Source of the DNA: Planctomycetaceae bacterium
GTDB taxonomy: Bacteria > Planctomycetota > Planctomycetia > Pirellulales > Lacipirellulaceae
Assembly: GCA_002702655.1 (NCBI GenBank)
Contig: PABB01000042.1
Location: 1-64,000, forward strand
Direction: 5' to 3'
Length of the DNA: 64,000 nt
Below the pieces are notes generated by a model. That model did not search any database. It was not told the origin of the DNA and was given only the letters and a program-made list of their open reading frames with translations. Both the position numbers and the translations under genes were made by a program. Shown here piece after piece: positions 27,120-36,200 of the stretch. Each line of letters opens with the position of its first letter. Within the stretch, counting starts at the first letter, position 1.

Positions 27120-29114
27120 ATGTCAGCAGCCATTGCCAAAGCCGCTCTCTCACGGGCCAGCGCCCCACATCGCACAGTTGCTGGGGATGAAGTCCAACAG
27201 CAATCGGAGAAGGACTTGTTGAAGTTTCTGACTTGCGGGAGCGTTGACGACGGGAAGAGTACGTTGATCGGACGGTTGCTGCTGGAGGCAGGCGCCGTAT
27301 ACGACGATCAGTTGGAATCGCTCTACGCCGAGTCGGGAAAACACGGCACCACGGGCGGCGAGATCGACACCGCGCTGTTGGTCGACGGGCTGGAGGACGA
27401 GCGGCAGCAAGGCATCACGATCGACGTGGCGTATCGGTACTTTTCGACGCCGCGGCGCAAATTCATCATTGCCGACACGCCCGGCCACGAGCAATTCACC
27501 CGCAACATGGCGACGGGAGCTTCCAATTCCGACCTGGCTGTGATCGTCGTCGACGCCAGCAAGGGAGTCCTTACGCAGACGCGACGTCATGCGTTTATCG
27601 TTTCCATGCTAGGCATCAAACATGTCGTCTTGGCAGTCAACAAGATGGACCTGGTCGACTATAGCCAGGCCGTTTTCGACGACATTCGCAACGATTTCAC
27701 CCGCGTGGCGGCACATTTGCAGATCCCCGATATCAGGTTTGTGCCGCTCTCGGCGCTACGCGGCGACAACGTCTCGCGGCCTAGCTCGAACACGCCCTGG
27801 TACGCCGACGGGCCGTTGCTGCACATCCTCGAGTCGGTCTACGTCCAAGGCGAGCAGGAGATGGAGCATCTCCGTTTTCCGGTCCAGTGGGTCAATCGCC
27901 CCCGGGCCGATTTCCGAGGGTTCAGCGGCTCGATTGCCGCGGGCGAAGTCAACGTCGGCGACGAGGTCGTCGTCCTTCCGTCAAAGAAGCGATCCCGCAT
28001 TCGTAGTATCGTGACGATGGACGGCGACTTGCAGACTGCCGCGGCGCCTGCGGCGGTGACGTTGACGCTGGCCGACGAGATTGACGTCACCCGTGGCGAC
28101 ATGCTGGCTCACCCCGCGCATCAGCCGACAATCGTTCGCAGCGCGGAGGCCGCCCTCGTCTGGATGTCCGAGCAGCCGCTAGCTGTCGGCAAACAGTATT
28201 GGTGCAAGCAGACGACGCGGAGAACGTCGTGCGAGATTCGGGCCGTGCGTCATGCGATTGACGTCAACTCGCAGCGCGAGCATCCCGCTCAAACGCTGCG
28301 ACTCAATGAACTGGGATTCTGTCGTGTCGCGTTCCATGACCCCTTGGTCGTCGACGATTTCCGCCATAGTCGCGGCACCGGATCGTTCATCCTGGTTGAC
28401 CGCATCACGCACGAAACGGTCGCTGCCGGAATGATCCGCGCTCAACCGAATGCGACCACCGCCGAGCACTGGGACGACGAGCCGGCCGGGCTGCAACTCG
28501 AATGCGCGACGAGTCGCGTGACGCCACAGGAACGACGCGACCGCTACGGCCACCGGCCGGCCACAATATTGATCACGGGACTTAGCGGCGCCGGTAAGAC
28601 CACGCTGGCGCTGGAACTGGAGGAGCGACTTTTTGATCAAGGCTGTATCGCCGCTGTCGTCGACGGTCAAACGTTGCGTTCTGGCATCAGCCGCGATCTC
28701 GGTTTCTCCGCCGAGGAGCGGTCGGAAAACCTGCGCCGTGGCGCCGAGATCGCCAAGCTAGCGAACGAAGCCGGTCAGATCTGCATCGCGGCTTTCGTGG
28801 CGCCCGAAAACAGCGTGAGGCAACGCGTCAAGCAATTGATCGGGAAGGATCGCTTGCTGCATGTGCACCTCGAAACGCCGCTGGATGTCTGCCGCGCTCG
28901 TGATCGACACGGCCGCTACCTCGCGGCCGATGCCGGCCGTATCGACAGCTTCCCCGGCGTCACTTTCCAGTATGAGCTCCCAGCTGACCCGGACCTTGTG
29001 GCTTCGACAGAATGGCGTTCGGCCTCGTCAATCGCCGAGGAGATTGTCGCATTGCTCGTCCAAAGAGGCGTCTTAACTGATTCTGCGACCGCCAGCGACC
29101 GCTGCGGACGGTGA
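27120..29114 (+). CDS. cysNC: Bifunctional sulfate adenylyltransferase large subunit / APS kinase
   Basis: A 664-residue fusion. Residues about 30-450 are the CysN GTPase part, with P-loop GSVDDGKST (40-48), DTPGHEQFTRNMATGASNSD and NKMD motifs and EF-Tu-like beta-barrels. Residues about 470-650 are APS kinase (CysC), with P-loop TGLSGAGKTTLALELEERL, DGQTLRSGISRDLGFS and the SENLRRGAEIAKLANEAG helix. The product channels sulfate to PAPS. Length and order fit the CysNC fusion found in many bacteria. It is the last of the dabB-dabA-cysD-cysNC run on the plus strand. Confidence 0.96.
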   Translation: MSAAIAKAALSRASAPHRTVAGDEVQQQSEKDLLKFLTCGSVDDGKSTLIGRLLLEAGAVYDDQLESLYAESGKHGTTGGEIDTALLVDGLEDERQQGITIDVAYRYFSTPRRKFIIADTPGHEQFTRNMATGASNSDLAVIVVDASKGVLTQTRRHAFIVSMLGIKHVVLAVNKMDLVDYSQAVFDDIRNDFTRVAAHLQIPDIRFVPLSALRGDNVSRPSSNTPWYADGPLLHILESVYVQGEQEMEHLRFPVQWVNRPRADFRGFSGSIAAGEVNVGDEVVVLPSKKRSRIRSIVTMDGDLQTAAAPAAVTLTLADEIDVTRGDMLAHPAHQPTIVRSAEAALVWMSEQPLAVGKQYWCKQTTRRTSCEIRAVRHAIDVNSQREHPAQTLRLNELGFCRVAFHDPLVVDDFRHSRGTGSFILVDRITHETVAAGMIRAQPNATTAEHWDDEPAGLQLECATSRVTPQERRDRYGHRPATILITGLSGAGKTTLALELEERLFDQGCIAAVVDGQTLRSGISRDLGFSAEERSENLRRGAEIAKLANEAGQICIAAFVAPENSVRQRVKQLIGKDRLLHVHLETPLDVCRARDRHGRYLAADAGRIDSFPGVTFQYELPADPDLVASTEWRSASSIAEEIVALLVQRGVLTDSATASDRCGR

Positions 29115-29228
29115 CTCGCGGCGTCGACGCCGGAACCAGGCAAAGCCGCCTCGCGAGAGTCCGGTTGTCGTCGCAAGAGTTGCGCGAGTTCTGTTCTTGT
29201 TGTTCGCCTGACAAACCTGGAGATTCTC

Positions 29229-29600
29229 ATGGAATTGACGATTCGATTCGCCAGCGCTAGGCGGCCCAACATTGCCGCGAACGAATGCAAACGCATCCTC
29301 TCGCGATCGATGACGCGGTTTCGCCAGCGACTCCGCCAGGTCCTCCTCTACATTGAAGACGTCAACGGTCCTCGTGGCGGAGTTGACGTGCACTGTCGCT
29401 GCGTGTTGCACCTCGAGAAGATGCCGCCTGTCGTGATCGAGGACCAGGATGCGAACGCCAAGTCGCTGATCCATCGGGTTGCCAATCGCGCGTCGCACGC
29501 ACTCAGCCGAAAGGCGGACCGGAAACAGAAAGCGCGGCGACGCGCGCGATTCAGCAGCCGGCTGCCAGGTCAGGATCAGGACCAGGACTCAAGCCCTTGA
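29229..29600 (+). CDS. RaiA/HPF-like ribosome-associated protein
   Basis: A 123-residue protein from ATG 29229, with CTGGAG about 8 bases upstream. The order MELTIRFASARRPNIAANEC, FRQRLRQVLLYIEDVNGPRG and VDVHCRCVLHLEKMPPVVIE, then DANAKSLIHRVANRASHAL, follows the beta-alpha-beta-beta-beta-alpha fold of RaiA/HPF (sigma-54 modulation) proteins, which bind the ribosomal decoding centre under stress. The C-terminus is a basic, Q/D-rich tail, not the long HPF dimerisation domain. Similar small HPF-like genes in planctomycetes often lie beside ion transporters and stress genes, as here beside a broken antiporter. Confidence 0.7.
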   Translation: MELTIRFASARRPNIAANECKRILSRSMTRFRQRLRQVLLYIEDVNGPRGGVDVHCRCVLHLEKMPPVVIEDQDANAKSLIHRVANRASHALSRKADRKQKARRRARFSSRLPGQDQDQDSSP

Positions 29601-29741
29601 TCAGCCAAGCCGGACAGGGACCAGAGAGAACGGTCGGCTCTGCGCGATTTCGTGCGATGGGCGGCGCTCCGCGGTACGAATTCGGACAGGTACAGAGACG
29701 GCGGAATCGGCAAGTGGTCCTTCCGCCGCGCAGTTCCGACG

Positions 29742-31416
29742 GTGAGCGCTATTCATGACAGGTTTGTCCGCTGGATCGAGTCGCTGCCGCCGACGCCTAT
29801 TTCGATCTTCCACGAGCTGCTCGTTATTCGCGCTGCCGGCCTTTGCGCCGGTTTGGCGAGTCGAGTGCTGAACACTTCGGTCATCGTGGGGTACTTTCTC
29901 GTTGGCGCTCTGATCGGCGCGGGGGGACTGGGGTGGATCAGCGACGACGGACACGAGATTGAATCGATCGCGGATTCAGGCGTCTTCCTGCTCTTGTTCT
30001 CCATCGGGCTTGAGTTCTCGCTGAAAGAACTCGGGCGGTTGGGGCGACAATTGCTCATGGGCGGCAGTTGTCAGATGTTATTGGTCGCGGCGCCACTTGG
30101 GGCCCTGCTGCTTAGCACTGGCGTCGGGTGGCGAACTGCGGCCCAAATTGCGCTGGCTTTCTCGTTCAGTTCCACAGCGTTGGTCTTCAAAACACTCTCG
30201 GATTGGGGCATTCTGACCTGCCGCACGGACAGCGTGCGATTGGAATCCTCCTGTTCCAGGACGCCGCGCTCGTTCCCCTGTTTTTGGCCGTCCCGCTGCT
30301 GACCAGTTCAGGGGGGCCGTTGCTCCTGTGCAGTTCGTTCGACTTGCGATCACGTCGATGTTGTTTGTCGGAGCCGTCGTCATTCTGCAGCGTTTCATGG
30401 CGAATCGGTTTGTTCTGCTTGTCAGCGGCTACCGGAGCCTCGAATTTGCCGTTCTCTTCACGACCGTCTTCCTGGGCGGCGTGACCTGGTGCGCCCACGC
30501 AGCGGGGCTGCCGGCGGCTGTGGGAGCCTTCGCGGCGGGGCTCATCCTGAGCGAGAATCGTCGGACGGCTCAGATCGAGGCGCTCGTCTTGCCGTTTCGC
30601 GAGACCTTTGCGGCCGTCTTCTTCGTGAGCTTGGGACTGCTGTTCGATGTTGAGTCATCGCCGATAGGCCGCTGGCCATGCTCGCCAGCTTTGTCGGACT
30701 GTTGGCGATCAAGGCGACAGCCAGCGTGCTCGCCCTGCGGCTGACCGGACTCAACTGGCAATCGGCGGCGGGCATGGGGCTCGGGCTCGCGCACGTCGGC
30801 GAGTTTGCATTCGTGCTGCTGCTTGGCGCGGGCGCCGAGATCATCGGAGATTCTGAATATCAACAATGCGTCGTCTTGGCGGTCGGCTCGCTCACGCTGA
30901 CGCCCGTCCTGTTGAAGGTCGGGCTCCGGTGGACGCGCACGCCCATAGAAGGAGATGGATCAGTCAGCCGGCTACACAGCGGCCCCTCGCTGCGAGGCAG
31001 CGCGATTGTCATCGGAGCCGGGCCGCTGGGGCGCCAAGTCGCGTCATTGCTGGAAACGGCGGGGGCCTCATCGACCGCAGTCCAATCAACCTGCATTCTT
31101 TCGCCCAGCAGGGTTTTCGCACCGTCGCCGGCGATGCAACGGAACGGGAACGCTGGAGCGCGCTCGCATTGGCGATGCGGCACGAGTAGTCTTGTGCGTT
31201 CCCGACGACGAGGCCGCCCTGCAGATCCTGCGACTCGTCCGTACGGCAAACCCAACCTGCGTGGTGATTGTGCGATGCCACTTCAGCGTCAACGTGCGTC
31301 GGCTGGTCGACCACGGCGCAGACGAGGTGATCTGAGAAGAAAGTGAAGTGGGAGCTGCGATCCAGGGGCACTCGTCAAAGATCTTACCACGCGGTGTGGC
31401 AGATTGCGGGCACTGA
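29742..31416 (+). pseudogene. Kef-type K+/H+ antiporter with NAD-binding domain, multiply frameshifted
   Basis: The coding sequence can be followed through three frames. Membrane part: VIVGYFLVGALIGAGGLGWI, then ADSGVFLLLFSIGLEFSLKE; a frame change near 30220 leads to [20 protein letters not shown]; another near 30320 leads to LPAAVGAFAAGLILSENRRT; another near 30660 leads to MGLGLAHVGEFAFVLLLGAG. The TrkA-N part starts at IVIGAGPLGRQVASLLETAG, changes frame near 31075 (INLHSFAQQGFRTVAGDATE) and near 31150 (ARVVLCVPDDEAALQILRLV). After GADEVI a TGA at 31333-31335 stands where Ser is expected, and EESEVGAAIQ continues in frame. Five indels plus a stop mean the gene is dead unless the assembly is poor here. 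Confidence 0.85.
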
Positions 31417-31833
31417 GAAGACGGACGAATCCGACCATGGCCCCAAGGACAACGCGCGAAGAGATGCACTGTCGAGGCCTCCGGCGGCCCGGATAGACGA
31501 CCAATTGCGATCGCTTCTGCGGTGCATGACATCGCGAGGAAGCTGCACGGGCCCGACTCGCATCCGTCATCTTGCCCGATGTCATTTGTGCAATCCCCTG
31601 CATCGACGCAGTGAAACAGGCCGAAGTCGTTGCCTGAAATCAGCAATCACCACACAACGTCTTGACAGATCTCGAGAACGTTCGCGGGGGCCGGCCGGAG
31701 TGCTCGTGCCGTCAGTCATTGGTCGCCGGCGTCAGACTTGCCAACGTTGTCGACGTGCGTCACGATTCGGATGCGGCGGGCCGCGGCGGCTTGCTGCGAT
31801 TCGGGACCACATCGGCATGAGGCGAACGACGAC
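31417..31833. other. Intergenic region after the antiporter pseudogene
   Basis: About 415 bases with no supported gene on either strand. It should contain the promoter of the large TPR gene. No clear promoter boxes or terminator were identified. Confidence 0.4.
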
Positions 31834-34800
31834 ATGGCGCTTGATCGTTGGGACGACATTCCGTTTGAGGTCATTGAAGAGGGACGCACTGCTCAGGCCG
31901 GCCGACCGCGCTGGGGGCTGATTGCGGGCATTGCGGCGGTCGTCGTCTTAAGTTTGTCAACAATCGCCATCGTGGCGCTGCGCGTGACAAATCTTCTGGG
32001 GGCGAACGAGCCTGCGCACGTTGTCCAACACGATGGGCTGCAAGAGCGGCGGGACGAATCCCGCGAGGTGTTCGGGCGTTTCGATGCGCTCGACTTAGCC
32101 GAGCGTATGCGCACCGGCTCCGATGCGGACGAGTTGCAGTCCATTCAGGAATTGTTCGACAACCTGCAAACATGGGCCGCGGGGAACGACCATGCCGCAT
32201 TTCGTCAGGCGGTCGATTGGGATCGGTTCGTCGCCCGGATGGAGGGCACGCGCCTGGCCCGCCAGCTGACGGCTTGGGAACGGCGCGCCTATCGCAGGGA
32301 GCTGCAATCCTCGATCGAGTGCGACGTCCAGTGGACGACCGTCGAGATCGCGGGCGTGACTACGCCGGATGGTGCGACCAATACGCGGATCGTGTACGCG
32401 TTTTGCGATCCGTCCGTAGGGACGGGCGAGACGCCGTTCCGGTTCTGGCTGGTCAACGACGCAGGGGCGTGGCGGATTTACGATTGGGAACAACTCGACC
32501 TGGGGATGCCGGATTCGCGTTATTATGCGATCTACGCCAAGTATCACGCCACCGGCGCGATGGCTGCCTACGACGAGTGGATCGAGACGCTGCACCGCGC
32601 CGACGAGCATCTGACCGAAGATGAGGAGGACCAGGCTCGCGCCGCGCTGCGGGAGGCGGAGGCGCTGTCGATTGTTCCCGAACTGAAAGACTACTGTTGG
32701 GTGATTCAAGGGCGCCGATGGGAACTCGTCGGCGACAGCGACGAGGCCGCGCGGTGCTTCAGCAACGTGCAGCGCCCGACGGTAACTCCGGGCGGATACT
32801 ACAATCAGATGACGGAGCTCAGTTGGGTTGATCCGGCAGGCGCTCTTCGCAACGCCGACGCCTTTGAGGAAGCGGTCGGGCCGTCGCCCTCGTTGTTGCG
32901 GATCAAGGCTCAATCGTATGAGCAGCTGGGGCGTCGCGACGATGCGCTGGCCGCCTGGAAACGGCTGCTGAAGATGCGGCCTGACGACGGCGGCGCATTG
33001 ACGGCTTGGCTGCTGGCGTTGCCGGAGGACGAATCGCGCGAGTTCTTCGCGCATCTGGACCGCTTGGAAGACGGGCCGTCGGTCGCGGCGCGCGTGGCCG
33101 CGGGGCTTGCCTACGATCATGTCGATCGCCTCGGTACGCTCGTTGCGTACCTGCAGAAGGCGGCGCCGGACGCCGCGGAGACATTCGAGGCGATGGGACT
33201 GGCGGCGGAAGCGGACGGTCGCTTTCGCGCTGCCGCCGACGCGTACCAGCAGGCGGCAGCGGCAGCGGAGGACGACGATGCGCGGACCGGCTACTGGGGG
33301 GATATGATTCGCGCCAGTGCCGAAGCCGGGAGGTTCTCCGCGGCGCTCGAAGCGTGTCCCGACGACGAAGACTTGTTCGCTGACATATCCTATTTGATCG
33401 ACGACTGGGATATCGAAGTCAGCCGCGACGAGTATCAGGCGTTCGCCCAATTCTACGCCAGCCGCTATCCGCAGTCGCTGGAGGCGTTCGCAAATCAGAT
33501 TTGGCTGGCGTTGTCCGAGGACAATTTGACGGACGCGGTCCGGCTGGCGCGTGCGGCGCTGGAAATTCCGCGTTCCCACGACGAGGCCGATTCCGAGTAT
33601 GATCCGATGGAAGGGATTCGCAGCCAGTTGGCAACTGCCCTGCTGCGGCAGGGTCGCGTGGCGGAGGCCTACGCGGCGAGCGAGGACGCCGAGGAGAGCT
33701 TCGCCCGCCTGGCTCGCTTGGCGCAACATCGCGGTTTGTGGCGCGAGCTCGACGAGCTCATTGCGCTGCATGAGAAGGAACACGCGGACGATCCGCAGCT
33801 GCTGGCCGCGCGAGGCGAAGTCGCCATGCATGACGGCCTCGAACTGCCGGCGTTCAACGACTTTAGGGCAGCTCTGGAGAGGCTCCCCGAGGATCGCAAA
33901 TGGATGGTTCGGGATCGTCTGGCCGCACACAGTTGCCGCTGCGGCTTGTGGGAGCAGTATTACGCGGGAGCTGAAGATCAGAGCGCTGCGTTCGCCAATC
34001 TCGCTCGCATTCTGATCGATCGCCGAAGGTGGAACGATCTCGAGGCGTTGGTCGCACTGCGCGAAGCCGATGACCGGTACGATCCGCACCTGCTAACGGT
34101 CGCATCGCAGGTCGCCTGGCAGCGGGGCGAGTATCGCACGTTCGTCCGTCTGGCCGAACAGCGTCTTGCGCTCACGGGCGAATCGGCTGTGCGAGGCTAT
34201 TCTCGCCAGCGGCTGGACAAGCAGCGCACCGAAGCGTTGTTGCGAGTGGGAGATGTTGCCGCCGCCCGGCGGCTGACAGAGGACCGGCAGTTGACGCCCG
34301 CTGAATGGGCGAATCGTGCGGTCGTGTTGGCCGTCGATCACCAGCCCGAAGCAGCGGCCGCAGCCGCGCGCAAGGCGTTGGACGACGACGACTCGATCGA
34401 TTTCTATTGGGATGAACTGGCGGGCCCCCTGTTCCTGGCGGGGGACTTCGCGGAGCTGCAGAATGACGTTCCGCCGCAGTTGCCGCCGCCGGTCGTGCGG
34501 ACCGTCGCCGTTGCATTTGTGGGCGAGCCTGTTGCGCTGTCCGCGGCCAACTTTGCGAAACAACTTCAGCGTCTCGACGTCGAGGGGGCTCCACAGCCCG
34601 TGATGCGGCAAACAACGGAAGGCCCCGTTGCCGCCGGTTGGACGATTGAGTTGGCGGGAGCGCGGCTATGGCTGGCAACGGGCGACGGACCTTTCGCCGA
34701 GGCTTGGGACTTGGGGAACGCGACGCACGCGGAGTACGAAGCGATTCGCCGCAGCCCGCATTGGTTGGCCGTCGGCGTGACGGCGTTTGACTCGCGACGG

Positions 34801-35313
34801 CGGCAGGAGTTGGCGCCGCTGGCCCGTCGTGCCCTGACCGGCTTGGTTGATTCGCAAAGCGCGACGATTGCTCATTTTCCGGAGGAGAGCTGGCGCGGCG
34901 CCGTCCTGCTCGCTCCCGGCAGCGAGTCCGCCGCAGCGTGGGCGGCGGGCATCGACCCGGAGACAGCGGTCGACGAGCCCGTCGAAACGGTCGCACACGC
35001 CCATTCGCCGTACCTGCCGCGAGATCGTGATTTTCGCGACGCGATCTATGCGGCAGCGCGCCGACTCGAAGCCGCTCCCGACGCTCGGCTGACCGTGTGG
35101 ACGCATGTCGCACACGACGCCGGCGTCGATCCGGCGGCTATCGAGGTCGACCAGGTGCGGCGGTCGGCGCTGGGCTGGCAATTCGTCGGCACGCTGCGCA
35201 GCGAATCGCGGCTCGTGCCGGAACTCGCCTTGGGCACGAAGGTGGCAGTCGTGGTGGATGTCGTGGACGCTTGGCAATTCAATGACGAACCGGTGCAACT
35301 GCGGCGGGAGTAG
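31834..35313 (+). CDS. Large membrane-anchored TPR-like protein
   Basis: A 1,159-residue protein. ATG 31834 is chosen because GAGGCG lies about 10 bases upstream and the N-terminus is then a short cytoplasmic stretch before one membrane helix (residues about 27-50). The rest is very acidic and alanine-rich, with many helical pairs typical of tetratricopeptide repeats, for example EQLGRRDDALAAWKRLLKMR (a clear TPR) and ALLRVGDVAAARRLTEDRQL. The last 250 residues are more beta-rich and unassigned. Such proteins are scaffolds. It is in the same direction as the ubiquitin-like cluster starting 205 bases downstream, so a link with that system is possible but not shown. Confidence 0.75.
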   Translation: MALDRWDDIPFEVIEEGRTAQAGRPRWGLIAGIAAVVVLSLSTIAIVALRVTNLLGANEPAHVVQHDGLQERRDESREVFGRFDALDLAERMRTGSDADELQSIQELFDNLQTWAAGNDHAAFRQAVDWDRFVARMEGTRLARQLTAWERRAYRRELQSSIECDVQWTTVEIAGVTTPDGATNTRIVYAFCDPSVGTGETPFRFWLVNDAGAWRIYDWEQLDLGMPDSRYYAIYAKYHATGAMAAYDEWIETLHRADEHLTEDEEDQARAALREAEALSIVPELKDYCWVIQGRRWELVGDSDEAARCFSNVQRPTVTPGGYYNQMTELSWVDPAGALRNADAFEEAVGPSPSLLRIKAQSYEQLGRRDDALAAWKRLLKMRPDDGGALTAWLLALPEDESREFFAHLDRLEDGPSVAARVAAGLAYDHVDRLGTLVAYLQKAAPDAAETFEAMGLAAEADGRFRAAADAYQQAAAAAEDDDARTGYWGDMIRASAEAGRFSAALEACPDDEDLFADISYLIDDWDIEVSRDEYQAFAQFYASRYPQSLEAFANQIWLALSEDNLTDAVRLARAALEIPRSHDEADSEYDPMEGIRSQLATALLRQGRVAEAYAASEDAEESFARLARLAQHRGLWRELDELIALHEKEHADDPQLLAARGEVAMHDGLELPAFNDFRAALERLPEDRKWMVRDRLAAHSCRCGLWEQYYAGAEDQSAAFANLARILIDRRRWNDLEALVALREADDRYDPHLLTVASQVAWQRGEYRTFVRLAEQRLALTGESAVRGYSRQRLDKQRTEALLRVGDVAAARRLTEDRQLTPAEWANRAVVLAVDHQPEAAAAAARKALDDDDSIDFYWDELAGPLFLAGDFAELQNDVPPQLPPPVVRTVAVAFVGEPVALSAANFAKQLQRLDVEGAPQPVMRQTTEGPVAAGWTIELAGARLWLATGDGPFAEAWDLGNATHAEYEAIRRSPHWLAVGVTAFDSRRRQELAPLARRALTGLVDSQSATIAHFPEESWRGAVLLAPGSESAAAWAAGIDPETAVDEPVETVAHAHSPYLPRDRDFRDAIYAAARRLEAAPDARLTVWTHVAHDAGVDPAAIEVDQVRRSALGWQFVGTLRSESRLVPELALGTKVAVVVDVVDAWQFNDEPVQLRRE

Positions 35314-35517
35314 TTGAAACTCACCACAAGTCGCAAGGCCCCGTCGCAGGCTGGCCGGAGCGCGCGGTTTGCGCGGAGGAAGTCGGGGCGACAAACCGGC
35401 TCGCTGGTCTGATTACGCTTGCAACGCTCGGCGTTCGGTCTAGAATGTGCGGCAAAGCAGGTTCGGTCGTTTCAACCCCCGGGAGGCTCGCCAAATGTCG
35501 GGGTGCGGCACTTTTCT

Positions 35518-35838
35518 ATGAGCGACATCAAGATTGAGATCTGGGACGCGACAGGCAATAAGCGCCAGTTGGTCGAGGCGCCGCGCGACGCCGAGGTGAA
35601 CCGCCTTATGGCCGTACTCATCGATCGCATGCATTTGCCGCGGCACAGTCCCGACGGGCAGATGATGAGCTACAAGCTTCACCATAAGGCGAGCGGGCGC
35701 CAGTTACTCGACACGGACACGCTGGCCACTGCGAACGTGCAAGAGGGCGACGTATTGCGATTGCAGCCCGAGATCACTGCCGGCAGCGACCAAGCGATCG
35801 GAAATGAGCGAGACAAAATCGTGTCCGTTGTGCGGTGA
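35518..35838 (+). CDS. Ubiquitin-like beta-grasp protein (YukD-like)
   Basis: A 106-residue protein from ATG 35518. Its strands and helix follow a beta-grasp: IKIEIWDATGNKRQLVEAPR, EVNRLMAVLIDRMHLP, MMSYKLHHKASGRQLLDTDT and LATANVQEGDVLRLQPEIT. YukD-like ubiquitin homologues of bacterial E1/E2/JAB operons look like this. There is no terminal Gly-Gly; after LRLQPEITAG the chain runs on for 17 residues to IVSVVR. If it is a modifier, the tail might be trimmed, perhaps after Gly89, by the JAMM or trypsin-like peptidase encoded nearby; this is inference. It is the first gene of a ten-gene run and overlaps the next frame by 35 bases. Confidence 0.8.
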   Translation: MSDIKIEIWDATGNKRQLVEAPRDAEVNRLMAVLIDRMHLPRHSPDGQMMSYKLHHKASGRQLLDTDTLATANVQEGDVLRLQPEITAGSDQAIGNERDKIVSVVR

Positions 35839-36186
35839 AAAGATTCTCGCCGTGGCCGTTAAATGCCGGCATTGCCGGCAGTACCTCGATCCCCAGCGCC
35901 GGCGGGACGAGCAGCGCCAAAGCGGGCCGCTTGGCAATACGCCGCGAACGGCCGTGGCGGCAGGGTACCTGGGGCTGTTGGCATGGTTCCCCTTGATTGG
36001 ATTCCGTTGGGGATTGCAGCGGTCGTGTGCGGTCGCCAGGCCTTGCGAGCGATCGAGGACGACCCGGCGTTGGATGGCCGCGGCCGGAGTTGGTTTGGCA
36101 TTGTCGCTGGCGGACTGGGCGCCGCGGCGTGGGCGTTTCTCGTCGCAGCGGCCGTGATCGACGAGGTCAGTCGCCTGCAACACTAA
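35804..36186 (+). pseudogene. Zinc-ribbon plus DUF4190-like membrane protein, frameshifted
   Basis: The ATG at 35804 lies inside the end of the ubiquitin-like gene. Residues 1-30 form a zinc ribbon (CPLCGEKILAVAVKCRHCRQ). The membrane part starts in the same frame (VAAGYLGLLAWFPLIG), but the continuation expected for the DUF4190 family, PLGIAAVVCGRQALRAIEDD and GRGRSWFGIVAGGLGAAAWA, is in another frame. A one-base loss near 35998-36003 would explain it. As written, the first frame ends at 36157 with a different C-terminus. Either the gene is broken, the base is a sequence error, or the shift is recoded. The protein was probably a membrane accessory of the ubiquitin-like system. Confidence 0.7.
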
Positions 36187-36200
36187 CCCCCTGGTAGCCC

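Noticed and set aside
32095-34089. A 664-residue open frame on the minus strand
   Set aside because: It lies wholly inside the TPR gene in antisense and is an artefact of high GC codon use; it has no domain or start signal.
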